Position numbers and translations under genes: made by a program. From NCBI GenBank assembly GCA_965249455.1, contig OZ252236.1, positions 4,898,001 to 4,962,000 of the forward strand: a DNA stretch of 64,000 bases, given 5' to 3'. This stretch comes from Jiulongibacter sp024742395 (lineage in GTDB: Bacteria > Bacteroidota > Bacteroidia > Cytophagales > Spirosomataceae). The notes under the pieces were generated by a model, which ran no database searches, had not been told where the DNA came from, and saw nothing but the letters and a program-made list of their open reading frames with translations. The stretch's first letter is position 1; every line of letters begins with the position of its first letter. Shown here piece after piece: positions 8,164 through 16,901 of this stretch.

Positions 8164-9633
8164 ATGTCTGCCGGATTAGCCATCGCAATCCTTGTCGGTT
8201 ACTTTTTTATTCTGGTTTTGATTTCTATCAAAACATCCAAAGGAGCTGACACCAATGCCTTTTTCACTGCAAATAAAGAAGTTCCATGGTATTTAGTCGC
8301 TTTTGGAATGATCGGCACTTCGCTTTCTGGTGTCACTTTCATTTCTGTTCCGGGTGCGGTTTTAAATAATTCCTTCTCCTATTTTCAAATGGTGCTGGGT
8401 TTTACTCTAGGTTATCTTTTTATAGCTACTGTACTCATGCCCTTGTATTACAGACTAAATCTAATCTCAATTTACTCTTATTTTGAAGAAAGGTTTGGCT
8501 TTTGGTCTTACAAAACGGCCTCTGCATTTTTTATATTGAGTCGTACCTTGGGTTCGGCGGTGAGATTATATGTAGCAGCCCAGGTACTTCAAATAGCAAT
8601 TTATGATCCTTTGGGTGTCCCTTTCTGGCTATCTGTTTTAATTACAATTTCCTTAATTTGGGTGTATACATTTAAAGGGGGAATAAAGACTATTGTAATT
8701 ACAGACACCCTGCAAACCTTCTTTTTAATAACCGCCGTAGCTGTAACCATAACTTTAATTACTAAGGAGCTAAGTCTTGGTTTCACAGAAATGATTCAAA
8801 CAGTTTCTGACTCGGCCTATTCTAAAATTTTCTACTTCGAATCCGGCTGGTCAGATGCCAAGAACTTCTTTAAATTATTCTTTTCCGGGGCTTTAATTGC
8901 CATTGTAATGACGGGAATGGATCAGGATTTGATGCAAAAAAATCTTACCTGCAGAGATATTGGTGAAGCCAAGAAAAATATGCTTTGGTTTACGGTAGTT
9001 TTGGTTGTTGTCAATCTTATGTTTTTAGGTTTAGGTGCACTTATGTATATCTACGCTAATTCTAAAGGAATAGAAATACCGGCCAAAACTGATGATTTCT
9101 ACCCAATGTTGGCCTTACAACACTTCGGTAATTTTGAACTGGGCTCTGGTGGGGTAATTGTAGCCATTACCTTCTTAATCGGGATTACCGCAGCTACTTA
9201 TGCCAGCTCAGATTCTGCCCTTACTGCCCTTACTACGGCTTTCTGTATCGACTTCCTTTCTATTGAGGGCAAACCGGAAAAGGAAAGAAAAAGGCTTAAA
9301 AACATGACACATGTTGGCTTCTCCTTAATATTTTTGGTAGTAATCTTAATTTTCAATGCACTAAACAGTACGGATGTTATCACTGCAGTCTATAAAATTG
9401 CCAGCTACACTTATGGTCCATTGCTTGGTTTATTTGCCTATGGTATTTTTACAAAAAGGGCTGTAAACGATAAACTGGTTCCTTATATCTGCGTGGCCGC
9501 TCCCATATTGACATTTGTTTTAGTCAATGTCATTGAAAAATACAGTAGCTATAGATTCGGGTTTGAAAACCTCCTATTGAATGGAATTCTTGTGATTATA
9601 GGATTATTCATTTTCAAGAAACCTAAGGCTTAA
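8164..9633 (+). CDS. Sodium:solute symporter (SSS family)
   Basis: 489 residues with about 13 hydrophobic helices. The family pattern is clear: S-x-K-T near residue 25, the early F-x-x-A-N-K-E-V-P-W-Y segment, G-x-S-G-V-T-F in helix 2, and a helix 8-like A-A-T-Y-A-S-S-D-S-A-L-T-A with the Ser pair that coordinates Na+ in SSS transporters. It imports a small solute with sodium. The substrate (sugar, amino acid, sialate and others are known in the family) cannot be assigned. Its stop overlaps the convergent T9SS gene by 11 bp. Confidence 0.93.
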   Translation: MSAGLAIAILVGYFFILVLISIKTSKGADTNAFFTANKEVPWYLVAFGMIGTSLSGVTFISVPGAVLNNSFSYFQMVLGFTLGYLFIATVLMPLYYRLNLISIYSYFEERFGFWSYKTASAFFILSRTLGSAVRLYVAAQVLQIAIYDPLGVPFWLSVLITISLIWVYTFKGGIKTIVITDTLQTFFLITAVAVTITLITKELSLGFTEMIQTVSDSAYSKIFYFESGWSDAKNFFKLFFSGALIAIVMTGMDQDLMQKNLTCRDIGEAKKNMLWFTVVLVVVNLMFLGLGALMYIYANSKGIEIPAKTDDFYPMLALQHFGNFELGSGGVIVAITFLIGITAATYASSDSALTALTTAFCIDFLSIEGKPEKERKRLKNMTHVGFSLIFLVVILIFNALNSTDVITAVYKIASYTYGPLLGLFAYGIFTKRAVNDKLVPYICVAAPILTFVLVNVIEKYSSYRFGFENLLLNGILVIIGLFIFKKPKA

Positions 9634-10876
9634 CCAGTCTCTTAACGTATTTACCTTTTTCAGAACTAAGTTCAATGAAATAAATCCCCGATCTGAAATC
9701 ACCCGTTTCTAAAGTAAAAGTAGATTCTATCTGAGTATTTTTCTCTGAAGAAAGAATGACTGTTCCGGTGATATCAACTATTTTTACTTTTGAGGAGCTG
9801 GCACGTAATTCTATAGGAACAAAAACTTTCACCGTGTTCTCAAAAGGATTAGGATAGGCCAAAATATTTTCTTCAGGCTTTTCTGCAAGTACTGAAAAAC
9901 TCGATAAGTTGTTAACCGGCCAGCCTATTTGATTTAAAATACTCAAAATTAACTCACCCGGATCATGAATAACCTCTGCGGCACTTATACTGGGCGACAT
10001 TAAAGAATGCATTGAGCCTGACGGATACCGGTTTTCATCAAGGTGCGAAATACTTCCGCCATCTCTGTAAGGATTTGGACTGTAAAGCTTCGGCAGATCA
10101 TTCAGGTATTTATCATTTGAGACTTTAAAATACAGATCATCACTGATCATCTGCTGCCTTAAAGAGGAAGAAGGGTTTGTGAAGTTTGTGTTATCTATTA
10201 AAGATTCCTGTCGGCCGTTTTCTATAAACACATCATATATATACGGAAAACCCGTTTGGCCCCATTGCCCTTCAGAATCATTATTAATTAGTTTTATTGA
10301 AGAAGAAAAACCCAAACCATGAGCAATTTCATGCAATACTACAGTTGTAAGGTCATATTTACCTTCAAAGAAGCTACCGTTAGTTGCGTATGACCAGTCA
10401 ATATTTTGATTTAGGGTTACATTAATATCATACTCCCCCGGATTTAGGTCTTTCCCCGAGATTGCCTCGGCCAGTGGTACCACATACCAAACATCGGTAT
10501 AAGGTGCCTTATCAAAGTTCCTGAATATTCGTGTGGCACCTGTGTATGCCAAAGTCCGGCCCGAGATGTCTTCCCAAGTGGCCTTTATTTTTATAGGTTG
10601 TTTTGAAATTAATATTCCTTCCCAAATTTTCACGGCCATTTCAAAAGCTTCTTTCGCCACCGCCGGAAAACCTACATAATCTACTCTGATATCTGATGTA
10701 GCATTAACTTTCAGGTTCGCTTTTGATATAGAAGCTAAAGCCTTAAAGGCATTATTTTCATCTGCCGGACAAGCTATGACACCCGAAACAGCTGAATGCT
10801 GTGCTTTTACGTCGGATTGGCATCCAAAATAAAAACCCAATATCAGTAAGTAAAATAGATTCCTCTTGAAAAACAT
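9623..10876 (-). CDS. Secreted zincin-like metalloprotease with T9SS sorting tail
   Basis: 417 residues from the ATG at 10876, chosen because a hydrophobic signal sequence then begins at once. The longer frame would add 38 unlikely residues. The extended zincin motif H-E-I-A-H-G-L-G-F is at about 182-190, giving two zinc His and the catalytic Glu, with a third ligand not certain. The last 75 residues are a type A T9SS tail: Y-P-N-P-F near the start, then beta strands, Y-F-I-E-L and a terminal K-R-L-V-K-P. It is exported and probably attached to the cell surface. The substrate is unknown. Confidence 0.85.
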   Translation of the reverse strand: MFFKRNLFYLLILGFYFGCQSDVKAQHSAVSGVIACPADENNAFKALASISKANLKVNATSDIRVDYVGFPAVAKEAFEMAVKIWEGILISKQPIKIKATWEDISGRTLAYTGATRIFRNFDKAPYTDVWYVVPLAEAISGKDLNPGEYDINVTLNQNIDWSYATNGSFFEGKYDLTTVVLHEIAHGLGFSSSIKLINNDSEGQWGQTGFPYIYDVFIENGRQESLIDNTNFTNPSSSLRQQMISDDLYFKVSNDKYLNDLPKLYSPNPYRDGGSISHLDENRYPSGSMHSLMSPSISAAEVIHDPGELILSILNQIGWPVNNLSSFSVLAEKPEENILAYPNPFENTVKVFVPIELRASSSKVKIVDITGTVILSSEKNTQIESTFTLETGDFRSGIYFIELSSEKGKYVKRLVKP

Positions 10877-11022
10877 TAAAACGAAATACGTCAGAAAAAC
10901 TCTTAAAGATGCTTGATTACAATGAAATGATAGCAAATTTTGAACCATCTTTTTGACAGCTTTATTGCCAGAAGTAACGCTATTATTCAAGAAAATAGAA
11001 ATAACAATTGATCATTAATTAG

Positions 11023-11030
11023 TAGGTTTG
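11023..11030 (+). promoter_or_regulatory. -7 box abutting the nuoA start
   Basis: TAGGTTTG matches TAnnTTTG exactly and ends 6 bases before the ATG at 11037, which would place transcription start at or very near the start codon. No convincing -33 box was seen. Confidence 0.35.
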
Positions 11031-11036
11031 CAACCC

Positions 11037-11501
11037 ATGGGAACAAACTTCTTTTTCATATTCCTTTTTATCATTGGAGGTTTTCTAATGCTAACCGTAA
11101 TGCTGGGTGTAGCTAAGCTTTTGCGACCAGATAAGCCAACATTTGAAAAAGGTACTACGTATGAATCAGGAGAAGAAACGGAAGGTAATGCCATAATTAG
11201 CTTTAACATCAGGTTTTACATTATTGCTTTAATCTTTTTGCTATTTGAGGTGGAGTTGGTTTTCTTTTTCCCTTGGGGCACTGTCTTTGGCAATGCCGAA
11301 CTTATTGAATCTACAAATGGGCAATGGGCCTGGTACGCCATAGGCGAAATGTTTATATTTATTTTTATACTGGCCGTGGGGCTCATGTATGCCTGGCGAG
11401 AAGGACATCTCGACTGGGCAAAATCAGAACAGGAGAAGGCCAGTTTTGAAGCCAAAGTTCCGCTAAAAGCCTATGAAGCCATAAATAAGAAGTATCAATG
11501 A
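11037..11501 (+). CDS. nuoA: NADH-quinone oxidoreductase subunit A
   Basis: 154 residues from the ATG at 11037. An in-frame TTG at 11028 overlaps the promoter box and is rejected. There are three membrane helices with the NuoA signatures Y-E-S-G (a Ser where Cys is usual in other phyla), F-N-I-R-F-Y-I-I-A and F-E-V-E-L-V-F-F-F-P-W. NuoA is part of the membrane arm of complex I. nuoB follows with a 4-bp overlap, but no other nuo gene is in the window. Confidence 0.95.
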   Translation: MGTNFFFIFLFIIGGFLMLTVMLGVAKLLRPDKPTFEKGTTYESGEETEGNAIISFNIRFYIIALIFLLFEVELVFFFPWGTVFGNAELIESTNGQWAWYAIGEMFIFIFILAVGLMYAWREGHLDWAKSEQEKASFEAKVPLKAYEAINKKYQ

Positions 11502-12010
11502 ATTTTGACTCTTTAGAAAAAAACGCCCATGTGAAGGACGGAGGTGGAGAAGTCATCTTAACTAACCTCGATGAACTGGCCAATTGGGCCAGAGCCAATT
11601 CCCTTTGGCCATTGGGTTTTGGCTTAGCTTGCTGTGCAATAGAAATGATGGCCTCAATGGCCTCTAGCTATGATCTTGAGCGTTTCGGAATTTTTCCAAG
11701 AAACTCTCCTAGACAGGCTGACCTCATGATAGTGTCTGGTACTGTAACTTTTAAAATGGCAGACCGGATAAAAAGGCTTTACGAACAAATGGCAGACCCA
11801 AAATATGTCATTTCTATGGGGAGCTGTTCTAACTGTGGCGGGCCCTACTGGGAGCATGGCTATCATGTTGTGAAAGGTGTAGATCGTATTATCCCTGTAG
11901 ATATTTATGTACCGGGCTGTCCGCCCAGACCAGAGGCTCTAATTGGAGGAATATTAAAACTCCAGGAAAAGATTAAGACAAAAGAAAACCTGAAAACTAT
12001 AAAAGAATAG
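11498..12010 (+). CDS. nuoB: NADH-quinone oxidoreductase subunit B
   Basis: 170 residues. It holds the ligands of iron-sulfur cluster N2: adjacent Cys in L-A-C-C-A-I-E-M, Cys in G-S-C-S-N-C-G-G and Cys in V-P-G-C-P-P-R-P. The quinone-site region S-S-Y-D-L-E-R-F-G is conserved. NuoB passes electrons to quinone at the foot of the peripheral arm of complex I. The gene overlaps nuoA by 4 bp. The next gene is on the other strand, so nuoC and the rest must be elsewhere. Confidence 0.97.
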   Translation: MNFDSLEKNAHVKDGGGEVILTNLDELANWARANSLWPLGFGLACCAIEMMASMASSYDLERFGIFPRNSPRQADLMIVSGTVTFKMADRIKRLYEQMADPKYVISMGSCSNCGGPYWEHGYHVVKGVDRIIPVDIYVPGCPPRPEALIGGILKLQEKIKTKENLKTIKE

Positions 12011-12049
12011 TATTTCAGGCCCTTTCGAAATCTTTAAGCTTCCAGATGA

Positions 12050-12358
12050 TTACATAAAGCCCAAAAGCTTAGCGTATTTCATCATGGCACCCGGATTTGA
12101 GACCTTCAGTTTCCCGAACATCATTGCAGTCATAGGATTCATTTCACCGGAAGCAATTTTTACAAAGTTGTCAGGATTTGCTTTAAGTGTCACTTCAGCA
12201 TCCCCTTTTAAACCATCTTCAAGTTCTGCCACTCCATTCTTCACAGTGATAGTATATTGTTCTTCATCCAGATCAAAATGAAGTGCGGTATTTAAGTCTT
12301 TGTATTCTTCAGAATCTAATTTAGGAGGCACCGTAGCCAAAAACTCTCTTGCTGTCAT
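12050..12358 (-). CDS. SCP2 sterol-transfer-domain protein
   Basis: 102 residues, a single SCP2 fold: an amphipathic start (A-R-E-F-L-A-T-V-P), a central beta region with Y-T-I-T-V-K-N-G and D-A-E-V-T-L-K-A, then F-V-K-I-A-S-G-E-M-N-P-M-T-A-M-M-F-G-K-L-K-V, which is the family hallmark. Small SCP2 proteins bind lipids or acyl-CoA in the cytoplasm. The specific ligand is unknown. It is a single gene between convergent nuoB and divergent sigma factor. Confidence 0.9.
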   Translation of the reverse strand: MTAREFLATVPPKLDSEEYKDLNTALHFDLDEEQYTITVKNGVAELEDGLKGDAEVTLKANPDNFVKIASGEMNPMTAMMFGKLKVSNPGAMMKYAKLLGFM

Positions 12359-12522
12359 GTATTAATTATTTTATTTATTGTAAATATACAGGTTTTAACA
12401 TTTAATAAACTCTGCTGTTTTTATTCCAATTACCATCTTTAAACATATTTTTTAATCTTTGTAAAAAAAATTACTGCCTATCCATGTTACTTATCCCATT
12501 AACCCAGTCTTAATTAAACAAT

Positions 12523-13116
12523 ATGGATTTCTCCGGCGTAAAAGATGAGGACCTTGTGAGTCTTTATGTAGAATCACAAAAGAATCAATATTTTGAGGAA
12601 CTGTATGAGAGATACTCAGAAAAAGTATACCGAAAGTGTTTCTCATTCGTAAAAGATCAATCAAAGGCTGAAGACCTGGCTCATGATATCTTCCTTAAAA
12701 TAATCACCAAGATTGGTACTTTCAATGCCACTTCAAGATTTTCAACCTGGGTTTATTCCATTACATATAATCATTGTATGGACGTACTCAGAAGAGAAAA
12801 ACGCAAGAAGGAAGATCCGTTAGAATATGAAATGGAGTTTGTAGAAGAAGAGATAGACTACGAGCTACTAAGCATGAAACAAGACGGTTTAAAGAAGAGT
12901 CTGGAACAGATCAGCCCTCAGGAAAAAGCCATCTTACTTATGAAGTATCAGGATAATTTCTCCATAAAAGAAATTGCCGAGTCATTTGAGTTATCAGAAA
13001 GTGCTACCAAAATGAGACTTCTGAGAACCAAGGAGAAAATGAAAAAACTGTATCTGGAGCACATAGCCATGTTTAGTCTTATTGTCTTGAAAATCTTATT
13101 ACTCTTAAAAAAATAG
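12523..13116 (+). CDS. ECF-type sigma factor with hydrophobic C-terminal tail
   Basis: 197 residues. Region 2 (about 23-95) shows A-E-D-L-A-H-D-I-F-L-K and F-S-T-W-V-Y-S-I-T-Y-N. Region 4 (about 125-178) has an I-K-E-I-A-E-S-F helix-turn-helix with S-x-S-A-T-K-M-R-L. Such factors redirect RNA polymerase to stress or envelope genes. After region 4 there is an unusual run of about 14 hydrophobic residues (I-A-M-F-S-L-I-V-L-K-I-L-L-L) ending in two Lys, which might bind the membrane. No anti-sigma gene is obvious. The small gene one base downstream is the nearest candidate partner. Confidence 0.93.
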   Translation: MDFSGVKDEDLVSLYVESQKNQYFEELYERYSEKVYRKCFSFVKDQSKAEDLAHDIFLKIITKIGTFNATSRFSTWVYSITYNHCMDVLRREKRKKEDPLEYEMEFVEEEIDYELLSMKQDGLKKSLEQISPQEKAILLMKYQDNFSIKEIAESFELSESATKMRLLRTKEKMKKLYLEHIAMFSLIVLKILLLLKK

Positions 13117-13117
13117 A

Positions 13118-13312
13118 ATGGAAAATAAGGCATTTGATTTTGACGAAAATGAAAAGTTCCATGGGGCTGATTTCATCAAAAATGAGTTAATCTCAGAAAT
13201 TGATATTATCAGAGAAGCCATGGTAATGGTCAATATGTTCATTGGAGAACCTTTAAAGACTGGTATGGCACTATTAAATGAATTAGAACCTCAAAAAAAC
13301 ACGAATGAATAG
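13118..13312 (+). CDS. Small acidic protein between sigma factor and MscS
   Basis: 64 residues, acidic, no signal peptide, with a moderately hydrophobic helix near 32-48 (A-M-V-M-V-N-M-F-I-G). The start is 1 base after the sigma factor stop and the end overlaps the mscS-type gene by 8 bp, so it is surely translated as part of the operon. I do not recognise it. Position suggests a small regulator of the sigma factor, but there is no direct evidence. Confidence 0.7.
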   Translation: MENKAFDFDENEKFHGADFIKNELISEIDIIREAMVMVNMFIGEPLKTGMALLNELEPQKNTNE

Positions 13313-14135
13313 CTTACCGAATATTAAAGACATTCTTATTCAGACTTTTCAAAGGCTAATAACTCAATTTGGCGAATTCACCTCCAATTTTATCGGAGCT
13401 CTGGTAATTATTCTAATTGGATGGCTTACTGCCAAAATTGCTTCAATAGTTCTTAAAAACGTTTTCTCTAAAATCGGAATTGACAGACTTGGAGAAAAGA
13501 TAAACGACATTGATGCTATAAAGAAACTGGGCTTGGACCTTAAGCTAAGTAAGATTATATCTAAAATAGTCTACTTCTTCGTATTTCTTTTTTTCCTGAT
13601 AACCGCAGCAGACACTCTGGGCGTACCTGCCATATCAAATATGTTTGCTATGGTAGTGGAATTCATTCCGAAAGTAATTGCTGCCGCAATAATGATTTTG
13701 GCAGGTCTACTTCTGGCCGAATACTTAAAGCAGTTTGTCATTGGCCTTTGTAAGTCCTTTAATATTGCTTCTGGCAAATTAATTGGCCTAGGTGTTTTCT
13801 TCTTTCTGGTAGTGGTTACTGTTATCGCAGCTTTAGGACAAGCAGGCATTAATACGACCCTTTTAGAGAGCAGTTTCAATATTTTCATAGCGGGTATAGT
13901 ACTTGCATTCTCTATAGGCTATGGCTTTGCCAGCAAAGAAATACTTCTGAATATCATTAGTTCTTTCTATTCGAAAAATAAGTATAAAGAGGGGCAAATT
14001 GTGGAAATAGATGGAATAAAAGGAGAAATAAAATCAATAGACAACACCAGCATTATTATTAAACAACAGGACTCAGAAGCGGTATTCCCTTTACGAGTTC
14101 TTCAATCTGAAAAAGTAATTATTCACAAAAACTAA
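13305..14135 (+). CDS. Mechanosensitive channel family protein, CmpX/TM_helix type
   Basis: 276 residues. The N-terminal half repeats the conserved TM_helix pattern (I-I-L-I-G-W-L-T-A-K-I and later G-L-L-L-A-E-Y-L), with about five membrane segments. Residues 195-275 hold an MscS-like pore helix (F-S-I-G-Y-G-F-A-S-K-E) and the beta domain G-Q-I-V-E-I-D-G-I-K-G-E-I. The protein stops after the beta domain and lacks the usual alpha/beta C-terminal cage. It is predicted to sit in the inner membrane and to open on tension. mscL lies in the same cluster, which supports an osmotic stress role. Confidence 0.88.
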   Translation: MNSLPNIKDILIQTFQRLITQFGEFTSNFIGALVIILIGWLTAKIASIVLKNVFSKIGIDRLGEKINDIDAIKKLGLDLKLSKIISKIVYFFVFLFFLITAADTLGVPAISNMFAMVVEFIPKVIAAAIMILAGLLLAEYLKQFVIGLCKSFNIASGKLIGLGVFFFLVVVTVIAALGQAGINTTLLESSFNIFIAGIVLAFSIGYGFASKEILLNIISSFYSKNKYKEGQIVEIDGIKGEIKSIDNTSIIIKQQDSEAVFPLRVLQSEKVIIHKN

Positions 14136-14152
14136 GACAAATACTTAAACCA

Positions 14153-15064
14153 ATGAAAAAAGTAATTTTATCAATTCTGCTAATTTCTTTCTTTTCCGCA
14201 GGACTTCAAGCACAAGAAATAGTAGAACTTAAAAATAGAGAAGACTCCCTTAAAGTGGGTTGGTGGGATAGAAAAACACAAGTTGCTCTTAACTTTGCTC
14301 AGGCATCATTTAATGACTCTTGGCAAGGAGGTGGTGTAAATAACTTTGCTATAGGCTTATTGTTTAATAATCTGGCTGTAAAATATAAAGGAAAGGGAGT
14401 ATGGACAAACGACATCCAATTTCAATATGGCTTTCTGAGAAATAAGGGTTTAGACCTTAGAAAAAGTAATGACAGACTCTTTGCAGAATCAAAATATGCC
14501 AGCTCTATCACACCAAAAATTAATTGGTTTGCCGGAGTAAATCTTCTAACTCAGCTAGGTGCCGGCTATAATTTTGACGCCAATGGCGACAGAGGCAATA
14601 TGATCTCTAACTTTCTTGCCCCGGGCTTCTTATCTGAAGGCATTGGCCTGGAATACAAGCCAGTTGATTATTTTGTATTACAATTAGGCGGTGCTACTAT
14701 TCGTCAAACCTTCGTAGCGAACGAAACTGTTTTTGAGAATACTTTCGTAGATGTTGAAGGCGTAGATCGCTCTTATGGTGTGGCTCGAGACAAAAAACTG
14801 TTAAATGAACTTGGTCTGCAAGTAGTAGCTGCTTTTGATAAAAATCTTACAGAAAGCGTAAACCTTAAATGGAGATATCAAGGTTTTCTGGCATACGCTC
14901 CTGATTCTAAACCAATAGACCACAACATTAATTTAATTGCCGCTTCTAAAATAGGTAAATATTTTAACGTAAATTTCTCTCTGATTGGCATTTATGACGC
15001 CGACCAGGTGAAGAAATTCCAGCTAAGTCAAGGACTTTCTGCTGGCTTCTCACTTGCACTTTAA
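14153..15064 (+). CDS. DUF3078 outer-membrane protein
   Basis: 303 residues with a clear signal peptide (cleavage after about residue 20, A-Q). The DUF3078 opening W-W-D-R-K-T-Q-V-A-L-N-F-A-Q-A-S-F-N is followed by repeated amphipathic strands ending in F-S-L-A-L, typical of an outer-membrane beta barrel. The family is common in Bacteroidota and its function is undefined. It is 17 bases after the MscS-type gene and 33 bases before mscL. Confidence 0.85.
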   Translation: MKKVILSILLISFFSAGLQAQEIVELKNREDSLKVGWWDRKTQVALNFAQASFNDSWQGGGVNNFAIGLLFNNLAVKYKGKGVWTNDIQFQYGFLRNKGLDLRKSNDRLFAESKYASSITPKINWFAGVNLLTQLGAGYNFDANGDRGNMISNFLAPGFLSEGIGLEYKPVDYFVLQLGGATIRQTFVANETVFENTFVDVEGVDRSYGVARDKKLLNELGLQVVAAFDKNLTESVNLKWRYQGFLAYAPDSKPIDHNINLIAASKIGKYFNVNFSLIGIYDADQVKKFQLSQGLSAGFSLAL

Positions 15065-15097
15065 TTAACCTTTTTATAAACCTAAAATTTTCAAAAC

Positions 15098-15499
15098 ATG
15101 CTTAAAGAATTTAAAGAATTTATCATGACCGGCAATGTCATAGACTTAGCTGTAGCTGTTATTTTGGCAGGGGCACTGGGTCTTGTAGTTAGTGGTTTTG
15201 TTAACAACATCGCTATGCCATTTGTAGGCCATTTTGCCGGAGGACTTGATTTTGCCGACCTTAAAATGGTTTTAGACCCAGCTGTAGTTGCGGCAGACGG
15301 AACCATTGAAAAACCTGAAAACGCCATTAAATATGGTCTTTGGATTAATAGCATCATCAATTTAATCACGGTAGGTTTAGTTTTATTTATCATTGTTAAA
15401 GCATACAATAAGACGAAAAAACCAGCTCCAGCACCTGCTCCGGCGGGACCGAGCGAGATTGATTTATTGAAAGAAATCAGAGATGCTTTAAAGAAATAA
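15098..15499 (+). CDS. mscL: Large-conductance mechanosensitive channel MscL
   Basis: 133 residues. The N-terminal amphipathic helix and first membrane helix contain F-I-M-T-G-N-V-I-D-L-A-V-A-V-I, the MscL signature. The second membrane helix is W-I-N-S-I-I-N-L-I-T-V-G. A Pro/Ala-rich linker and the charged cytoplasmic helix (S-E-I-D-L-L-K-E-I-R) follow. The pentameric channel acts as an emergency valve on hypo-osmotic shock. A strong terminator follows. Confidence 0.97.
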   Translation: MLKEFKEFIMTGNVIDLAVAVILAGALGLVVSGFVNNIAMPFVGHFAGGLDFADLKMVLDPAVVAADGTIEKPENAIKYGLWINSIINLITVGLVLFIIVKAYNKTKKPAPAPAPAGPSEIDLLKEIRDALKK

Positions 15500-15523
15500 C
15501 TTGCCAAATTTCTTAGCAATATG

Positions 15524-15556
15524 AAAAGAGAGAATCAGGAGGATTCTCTCTTTTTT
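15524..15556 (+). terminator. Rho-independent terminator after mscL
   Basis: A perfect 13-bp stem (15524-15536 with 15542-15554) and a 5-base loop, running into T residues to 15556. It closes the sigma/mscS/mscL cluster. Confidence 0.9.
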
Positions 15557-15713
15557 CAGTAGATGGGGAGAATACTGTTTCAAAAAACTTTGATAGTATT
15601 CAAAACTGCCCTAAATTCACTTAACAAAAAAGGCGAAAGAATGCTTGAGTCTCTGATACACAAGAGGTTCTGTTTTCTTAGCTAATGACTTTGCTTTCTT
15701 AATAAAAAACGTG

Positions 15714-16901
15714 ATGACTGCTCTAAAATTTAAAGACCACCTCAAAGGTGATCCGCAGATTTGGTTTATAACCTTTCTGCTATCTCTCTTCGGAATTGCT
15801 GCTGTTTATAGTTCTATCTCAGCATTAGCTTATAGAACCTCAGGCACTACAGAAATGATTATGCTTAAGCATACGTTTTTTGTTGCTGCCGGTCTTTTTA
15901 TCACCTATGTAATTCACCGTTTTAATTTCCTCAATATTGCTCCGGTAGCTAAAATACTATTGTGGGTCTCACCTCTTGTTCTTCTTTACACCCTTTTTAT
16001 GGGTCATGAAGTAGGAGGTGCCAAAAGATGGATATCCTTTATGGGCTGGACCTTCCAAACCTCAGACCTTATTAGACTTGTACTTATTACCAATTTAGCT
16101 GCCATGCTTGCCAGGAAGCAAAACTCCATGGATAAGTTTAAACATTTATGGCCCATCATTATCTGGTGCGGTGTACTATGTGGCCTATTAGCTATCTCCA
16201 GTTTTTCTACTTCCGTTATTTTGGGTATTACCTGTTTCATGATTATGATTATTGGCCGGGTACCAGGTAAGTACATATTCAGACTTTCCGTTTCTGTTTT
16301 CATTGGCTTGTTTTTAGCTTTTGGTGCAGGCTTGGTGTCTAAAGCATTTTTTGGAAAATACTTTGGAAGAACTGAGACCGTCATAAACAGAACCGAGTCT
16401 TTTATTAACCGTGATTTAGACGGCAATGATCTTATTGGTGGTAAAATAGGAAGTGTAAGTATGCAGCAAGAACAAGCTATTGCTGCTATTGCCAGGGGTG
16501 GCTGGTTTGGTGTGGGGCCGGGTAGAAGTGCTGTAAAACACAGAATGGCAGAATCCTATTCAGATTTCATTTATGCCATTATTATTGAAGAATACGGACT
16601 AGTGGGAGGTCTTGGCATTATGCTCCTTTATTTATGGTTACTGGCAAGAGGGCTTAAGAATATTGCCACTACCACACAGGCCTTTGGGGGCTTGTTAAGT
16701 ATTGGCCTCACCTTGAGTATCGTTTTTCAGGCATTGGCACACATGTTTATAAATGTGGGTCTGGGTCCGGTAACAGGACAGACACTGCCTCTTATTAGCA
16801 AAGGAGGAACCTCTATCCTATTTACTTTTATTGCCATCGGTATCGTGCTGTCAGTTTCAAAAAACCAGGAATTCCAAACCATTTCAAACAGAGCCAAGTA
16901 A
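15714..16901 (+). CDS. ftsW: Lipid II polymerase / cell division protein FtsW
   Basis: 395 residues from the ATG at 15714. A GTG directly before it (15711) would add one residue. About ten membrane helices, with SEDS-family motifs G-G-A-K-R-W-I, G-x-G-x-G-R-S-A-V-K near 265 and the late P-L-I-S-K-G-G-T-S. FtsW polymerises lipid II into septal glycan strands with its partner PBP3. It heads the division operon, with its stop sharing one base with the murG start. Confidence 0.96.
   Translation: MTALKFKDHLKGDPQIWFITFLLSLFGIAAVYSSISALAYRTSGTTEMIMLKHTFFVAAGLFITYVIHRFNFLNIAPVAKILLWVSPLVLLYTLFMGHEVGGAKRWISFMGWTFQTSDLIRLVLITNLAAMLARKQNSMDKFKHLWPIIIWCGVLCGLLAISSFSTSVILGITCFMIMIIGRVPGKYIFRLSVSVFIGLFLAFGAGLVSKAFFGKYFGRTETVINRTESFINRDLDGNDLIGGKIGSVSMQQEQAIAAIARGGWFGVGPGRSAVKHRMAESYSDFIYAIIIEEYGLVGGLGIMLLYLWLLARGLKNIATTTQAFGGLLSIGLTLSIVFQALAHMFINVGLGPVTGQTLPLISKGGTSILFTFIAIGIVLSVSKNQEFQTISNRAK

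Noticed and set aside
9623..10990. Longer start for the T9SS protein
   Set aside because: The extra 38 residues are not signal-like. The ATG at 10876 gives a proper export signal.
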